Positions 61,416-64,000 of a stretch of DNA of 64,000 bases are shown piece by piece (position 1 is the first letter of the stretch; every line of letters starts with the position of its first letter). The notes below the pieces were generated by a model. That model had not been told where the DNA came from. It searched no databases and saw only the letters and a program-made list of their open reading frames with translations. A program made the translations under genes and the position numbers. Location: NCBI RefSeq assembly GCF_000785785.1, contig NZ_JRQN01000001.1, positions 62,001-126,000 of the forward strand, read 5' to 3'. The DNA comes from Streptococcus uberis. GTDB lineage: Bacteria > Bacillota > Bacilli > Lactobacillales > Streptococcaceae.

Positions 61416-61747
61416 CTACTTCATTTTACGATCATTTAATATTTTTTTAGATAACTTAACCACTGGAACTAATAGGATAAGTAATTGAAAGACATCTTTA
61501 AAATCAACTTTATTTTTTTTATTTGCATTGACTGGTTCTGGTGTTCTCATTTTCTTAAACATAACTTTTCTCCTTGCTTCATCTTCTTTGCGAATCTCAT
61601 CTTTTTTATGCTCAACTTTTTCTTTAATCTTTTCAGGTAATGGTTTGTTTTCAGCTACTTGGATAGTTGCAAAAGTCCCTAGAGATTTTTTTGCATAGTC
61701 AGCTACATGGCATCTACAACTTCATCAATTTTTTCTTGAGATAACAT
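61416..61747 (-). pseudogene. Small hypothetical protein, frameshifted
   Basis: It starts at ATG 61747 after GAGGGAAAAGTC (MLSQEKIDEVVDA) and stops after 14 codons. From about 61706 another frame gives HVADYAKKSLGTFATIQVAENKPLPEKIKEKVEHKKDEIRKEDEARRKVMFKKM... and ends at 61416. A small indel near 61706 breaks a gene of about 110 codons. The C-terminal part has one hydrophobic stretch (VFQLLILLVPVVKL). I do not recognise the family; the long charged helix suggests a membrane-peripheral protein. The promoter lies at 61888-61916. Confidence 0.6.
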
Positions 61748-61887
61748 GACTTTTCCCTCCTAGAAATAGTTTACATTCACTCCATCGGGCCCAGTGAATA
61801 CTAGACTAAATAAGACATATTATTACTCTGTGACCAGAGTTTAATTGGTTCATAAAAGTGACAACACGTTATTTAATTTATATTGTC

Positions 61888-61916
61888 ATTATAGTATTTT
61901 CTTTTTTAATGGTCAA
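61888..61916 (-). promoter_or_regulatory. Promoter of the small-gene pair
   Basis: On the - strand TTGACC (61911-61916), 17 bases, TATAAT (61888-61893). Confidence 0.75.
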
Positions 61917-61927
61917 GTTAAACGCAC

Positions 61928-61956
61928 AAAAACCTAGAAATATTTTCTAGGTTTTT
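61928..61956 (-). terminator. Terminator of the ABC-F gene
   Basis: AAAAACCTAGAAA / TTTCTAGGTTTTT perfect 13-bp stem with a TAT loop, T run on the - strand. Confidence 0.9.
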
Positions 61957-61964
61957 AGTTATTC

Positions 61965-63509
61965 TTAAGTTAATTGATTAAAGTCCCAAACATCTGAAAC
62001 CCAACCTTCATAGAATTCTGGTTCGTGACAGACCATTAATATTGACCCTTTGTAAGCTTGTAAAGCACGACGTAGTTCATCTTTTGCATCGACATCCAAA
62101 TGATTGGTTGGTTCATCTAGAACTAAAACATTGTTTTCTCTGTTCATTAATAGACAAAATCTAACCTTTGCTTGTTCCCCACCTGATAAGACTTGAATCT
62201 GACTCTCAATATGTTTAGAGGTTAAGCCACATCTTGCTAAGGCAGCCCGTACTTCAGCTTGATTTAACGCAGGGAATGCGTCCCAAACTGCTTCAAGTGG
62301 GGTTTGGCGATTTCCGCCAGCAACTTCTTGTTCAAAGTAACCTAATTCAATAAAGTCACCACGTTCAACATCACCTGAAAGGGGCTGGATTAATCCTAGA
62401 AGACTTTTAAGCAAGGTAGACTTACCAATACCATTTGCTCCAGTAATGGCAATTTTTTGATTACGTTCAAAGTTCAATGTCAAAGGATTTTTAGTTAATG
62501 GGCGATCATAACCAATAACTAAATCACGCGCTTGAAAAATAAATCGACTTGGTGTTCTAGATTCTTTAAATTCAAAACTTGGCTTAGGTTTTTCAGCCTG
62601 TAATTCAATGATATCCATTTTATCAAGTTTCTTTTGCCTTGACATAGCCATGTTTCTAGTGGCGACTCGGGCTTTGTTTCTATTAACGAAATCTTGTAAA
62701 TCAGCAATTTCTTTTTGTTGACGCTCATAGGCAGCTTCTAATTGTGATTTTTTCATTTCATAAACATCTTTAAATTGATAATAATCACCTGAGTAACGAA
62801 CAAGGTCTTGACTTTCCACATGATAAACAATGTTAATCACATCGTTTAAGAATGGTATATCATGAGAAATTAAAACAAAAGCATTCTCATAGTTTTGGAG
62901 ATAGCGTTTCAACCAATCAATGTGTTCAGCATCCAAATAGTTGGTTGGTTCATCTAATAGTAAAATATCTGGTTTTTCTAAAAGTAACTTAGCCAATAAA
63001 ATTTTTGTTCGTTGACCACCGGATAGTTCTGTCACATCAGAATCCATGCCAAAATCCATGACACCAAGAGCGCGAGCCACTTCGTCAATTTTTGCATCAA
63101 GAATATAAAAATCGCGAGATTCAAGGCGGTCTTGAAGTTCACCAACTTCTTCCATCAAAGCATCAACATCAGCTCCCTCATCAGCCATCGTCATATAAAT
63201 ATCATTGATTCTAGCTTCAGTTTTAAAGAGTTCATCAAATGCTGTCCGTAAGACATCACGAACAGTTTGTCCTGGTTCAAGGACGGTATGTTGATCAAGG
63301 TAACCAGCTGTGACATATTTAGACCACTCAACTTTTCCCTCATCAGGAATTAAATGACCGGTTACAATACTCATAAAGGTCGATTTACCTTCACCATTAG
63401 CCCCAACTAGTCCAATATGTTCACCTTTTAATAGTCTGAAAGAGACATTTTCAAATATCGCACGGTCACCAAAACCGTGACTTAAATTTTTTACTTCTAA
63501 GATACTCAT
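61965..63509 (-). CDS. ABC-F family ATPase (YkpA/YbiT-like translation factor)
   Basis: 514 residues, two ABC domains on one chain and no membrane helices. Walker A motifs GANGEGKSTFMSI and GANGIGKSTLLKS; signatures ELSGGQRTKILLAKLLL and VLSGGEQAKVRFCLL; Walker B DILLLDEPTNYLD and NVLVLDEPTNHLD. The linker between domains is helical and charged (QLEAAYERQQKEIADLQDF). ABC-F proteins of this type act on ribosomes to relieve stalling; it is not an exporter. I start at ATG 63509 (MSILEVKNLSHGFG); the upstream in-frame extension is not family-like. Confidence 0.93.
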   Translation of the reverse strand: MSILEVKNLSHGFGDRAIFENVSFRLLKGEHIGLVGANGEGKSTFMSIVTGHLIPDEGKVEWSKYVTAGYLDQHTVLEPGQTVRDVLRTAFDELFKTEARINDIYMTMADEGADVDALMEEVGELQDRLESRDFYILDAKIDEVARALGVMDFGMDSDVTELSGGQRTKILLAKLLLEKPDILLLDEPTNYLDAEHIDWLKRYLQNYENAFVLISHDIPFLNDVINIVYHVESQDLVRYSGDYYQFKDVYEMKKSQLEAAYERQQKEIADLQDFVNRNKARVATRNMAMSRQKKLDKMDIIELQAEKPKPSFEFKESRTPSRFIFQARDLVIGYDRPLTKNPLTLNFERNQKIAITGANGIGKSTLLKSLLGLIQPLSGDVERGDFIELGYFEQEVAGGNRQTPLEAVWDAFPALNQAEVRAALARCGLTSKHIESQIQVLSGGEQAKVRFCLLMNRENNVLVLDEPTNHLDVDAKDELRRALQAYKGSILMVCHEPEFYEGWVSDVWDFNQLT

Positions 63510-63742
63510 ACATTCGTCAACCCTGATTAGATCAAAGTTCTTTCCTTTCACAAATCGCAGAGCTATAAACTTTCGCCCTAACTCATCAAAAAAGCCGTTT
63601 CTACGGCAATTACATATAGTCATTATGGCAAATTAGCAGAGCTTTGTCAATCTATGAACTTAAGTCAAATGATGATCAGTTAAGTGTTGCTTAGCGTCAT
63701 TTTTTAGGATAAAATATAATCAAATCTGTATGGGGACAAATA

Positions 63743-64000
63743 ATGACAAGTATCTACCAAAAAATTGTAACTGACATAACACAAGCTATTACTAACAATT
63801 GTTATGTGGAAGGCAATAAATTACCTTCTATTAGACAAATTAGTAAGGACTACAACTGTAGTAAAGACACTGTTCAAAGAGCACTCTTAGAATTAAAATA
63901 TGCTAACCTGATCTACCCTGTTTCTAAGAGTGGCTATTATGTTTTAGGTAAGATTAAGGATAAGACATCTCAAACAAATAAAAGTATTGAGGACGTTAAC
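63743..64000 (+). CDS. GntR/MocR-family regulator, N-terminal part (runs off the window)
   Basis: 86 codons are visible: MTSIYQKIVTDITQAITNNCYVEGNKLPSIRQISKDYNCSKDTVQRALLELKYANLIYPVSKSGYYVLG, a GntR-type winged helix. The linker then begins (KIKDKTSQTNKSI). The linker and the lack of a second domain so far fit a MocR-type protein with a class-I aminotransferase-like domain downstream, but that part is outside the window. A promoter is visible: TTGCTT, 17 bases, TAAAAT. Confidence 0.8.
   Translation, partial: MTSIYQKIVTDITQAITNNCYVEGNKLPSIRQISKDYNCSKDTVQRALLELKYANLIYPVSKSGYYVLGKIKDKTSQTNKSIEDVN

Noticed and set aside
61965-63509. Drug-exporting ABC transporter.
   Set aside because: Two ABC domains on one soluble chain with no membrane domain identify an ABC-F ribosome-associated protein.
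1-64000. CRISPR array, prophage, complete insertion sequence, tRNA or rRNA genes.
   Set aside because: No repeat-spacer arrays, no phage structural genes, no transposase frame and no cloverleaf-like segments were seen.

Overview
The window is chromosomal DNA of a low-GC Streptococcus. I infer a pyogenic-group species, most like S. uberis, because gyrA is followed at once by srtA and there are streptococcal Pht/Htp histidine-triad, LPXTG-anchored, YlxM-Ffh, SatD, HdiR/UmuC and XerS genes. No database search was possible, so the species is an inference. I saw no tRNA, rRNA, CRISPR array or intact insertion sequence.

Layout. 0-3 kb: gyrA 3' end, srtA, a VOC protein and a secreted DUF1002 protein. 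3-10 kb, surface genes: a zinc (AdcR)-controlled histidine-triad gene, a DUF554 membrane protein, a decayed MazG-like gene and a large LRR protein ending in LPQTG. 10-19 kb: glutathione peroxidase, a regulator, the peptide transporter dtpT, a cation/proton antiporter, and guaA flanked by two secreted proteins of unknown function. 19-25 kb: gntR, ylxM-ffh, an ApbE/ferric-reductase flavin pair, and an SOS operon (hdiR, a broken umuC, DUF5960). 25-33 kb: small metabolic and hypothetical genes, many decayed. At 33.75 kb lies a sequence I read as the dif_SL chromosome-dimer resolution site, directly upstream of xerS. Genes are mostly + before it and mostly - after it, as expected where the two replication arms meet, so the window probably spans the terminus.

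35-64 kb: a TPR/MazG/ParB-like cassette, a TrmB-regulator/TauE/ornithine-cyclodeaminase operon, a BceRS-BceAB-type two-component and ABC module, trmFO, the SatD-DUF3307 operon with three evenly spaced palindromes, a LysR/EIIC/D-hydroxyacid-dehydrogenase locus, topA, dprA, rnhB-rbgA, a DUF1836/hemolysin-III/lipid-kinase group, an ABC-F protein and the start of a MocR-type regulator.

About fifteen genes carry one- or two-base indels (mostly one lost base, often in a short run) after which the family sequence resumes perfectly in another frame. They include xerS, rnhB, the antiporter and the Bce permease. So many fresh, undecayed lesions suggest assembly indel errors at least as much as real pseudogenes. 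Others are clearly genuine: the umuC-DUF5960 deletion, a 19-bp tandem duplication in an XRE gene, an amber codon in a MazG-like gene, a peptidase remnant and a 5'-truncated flavin oxidoreductase.
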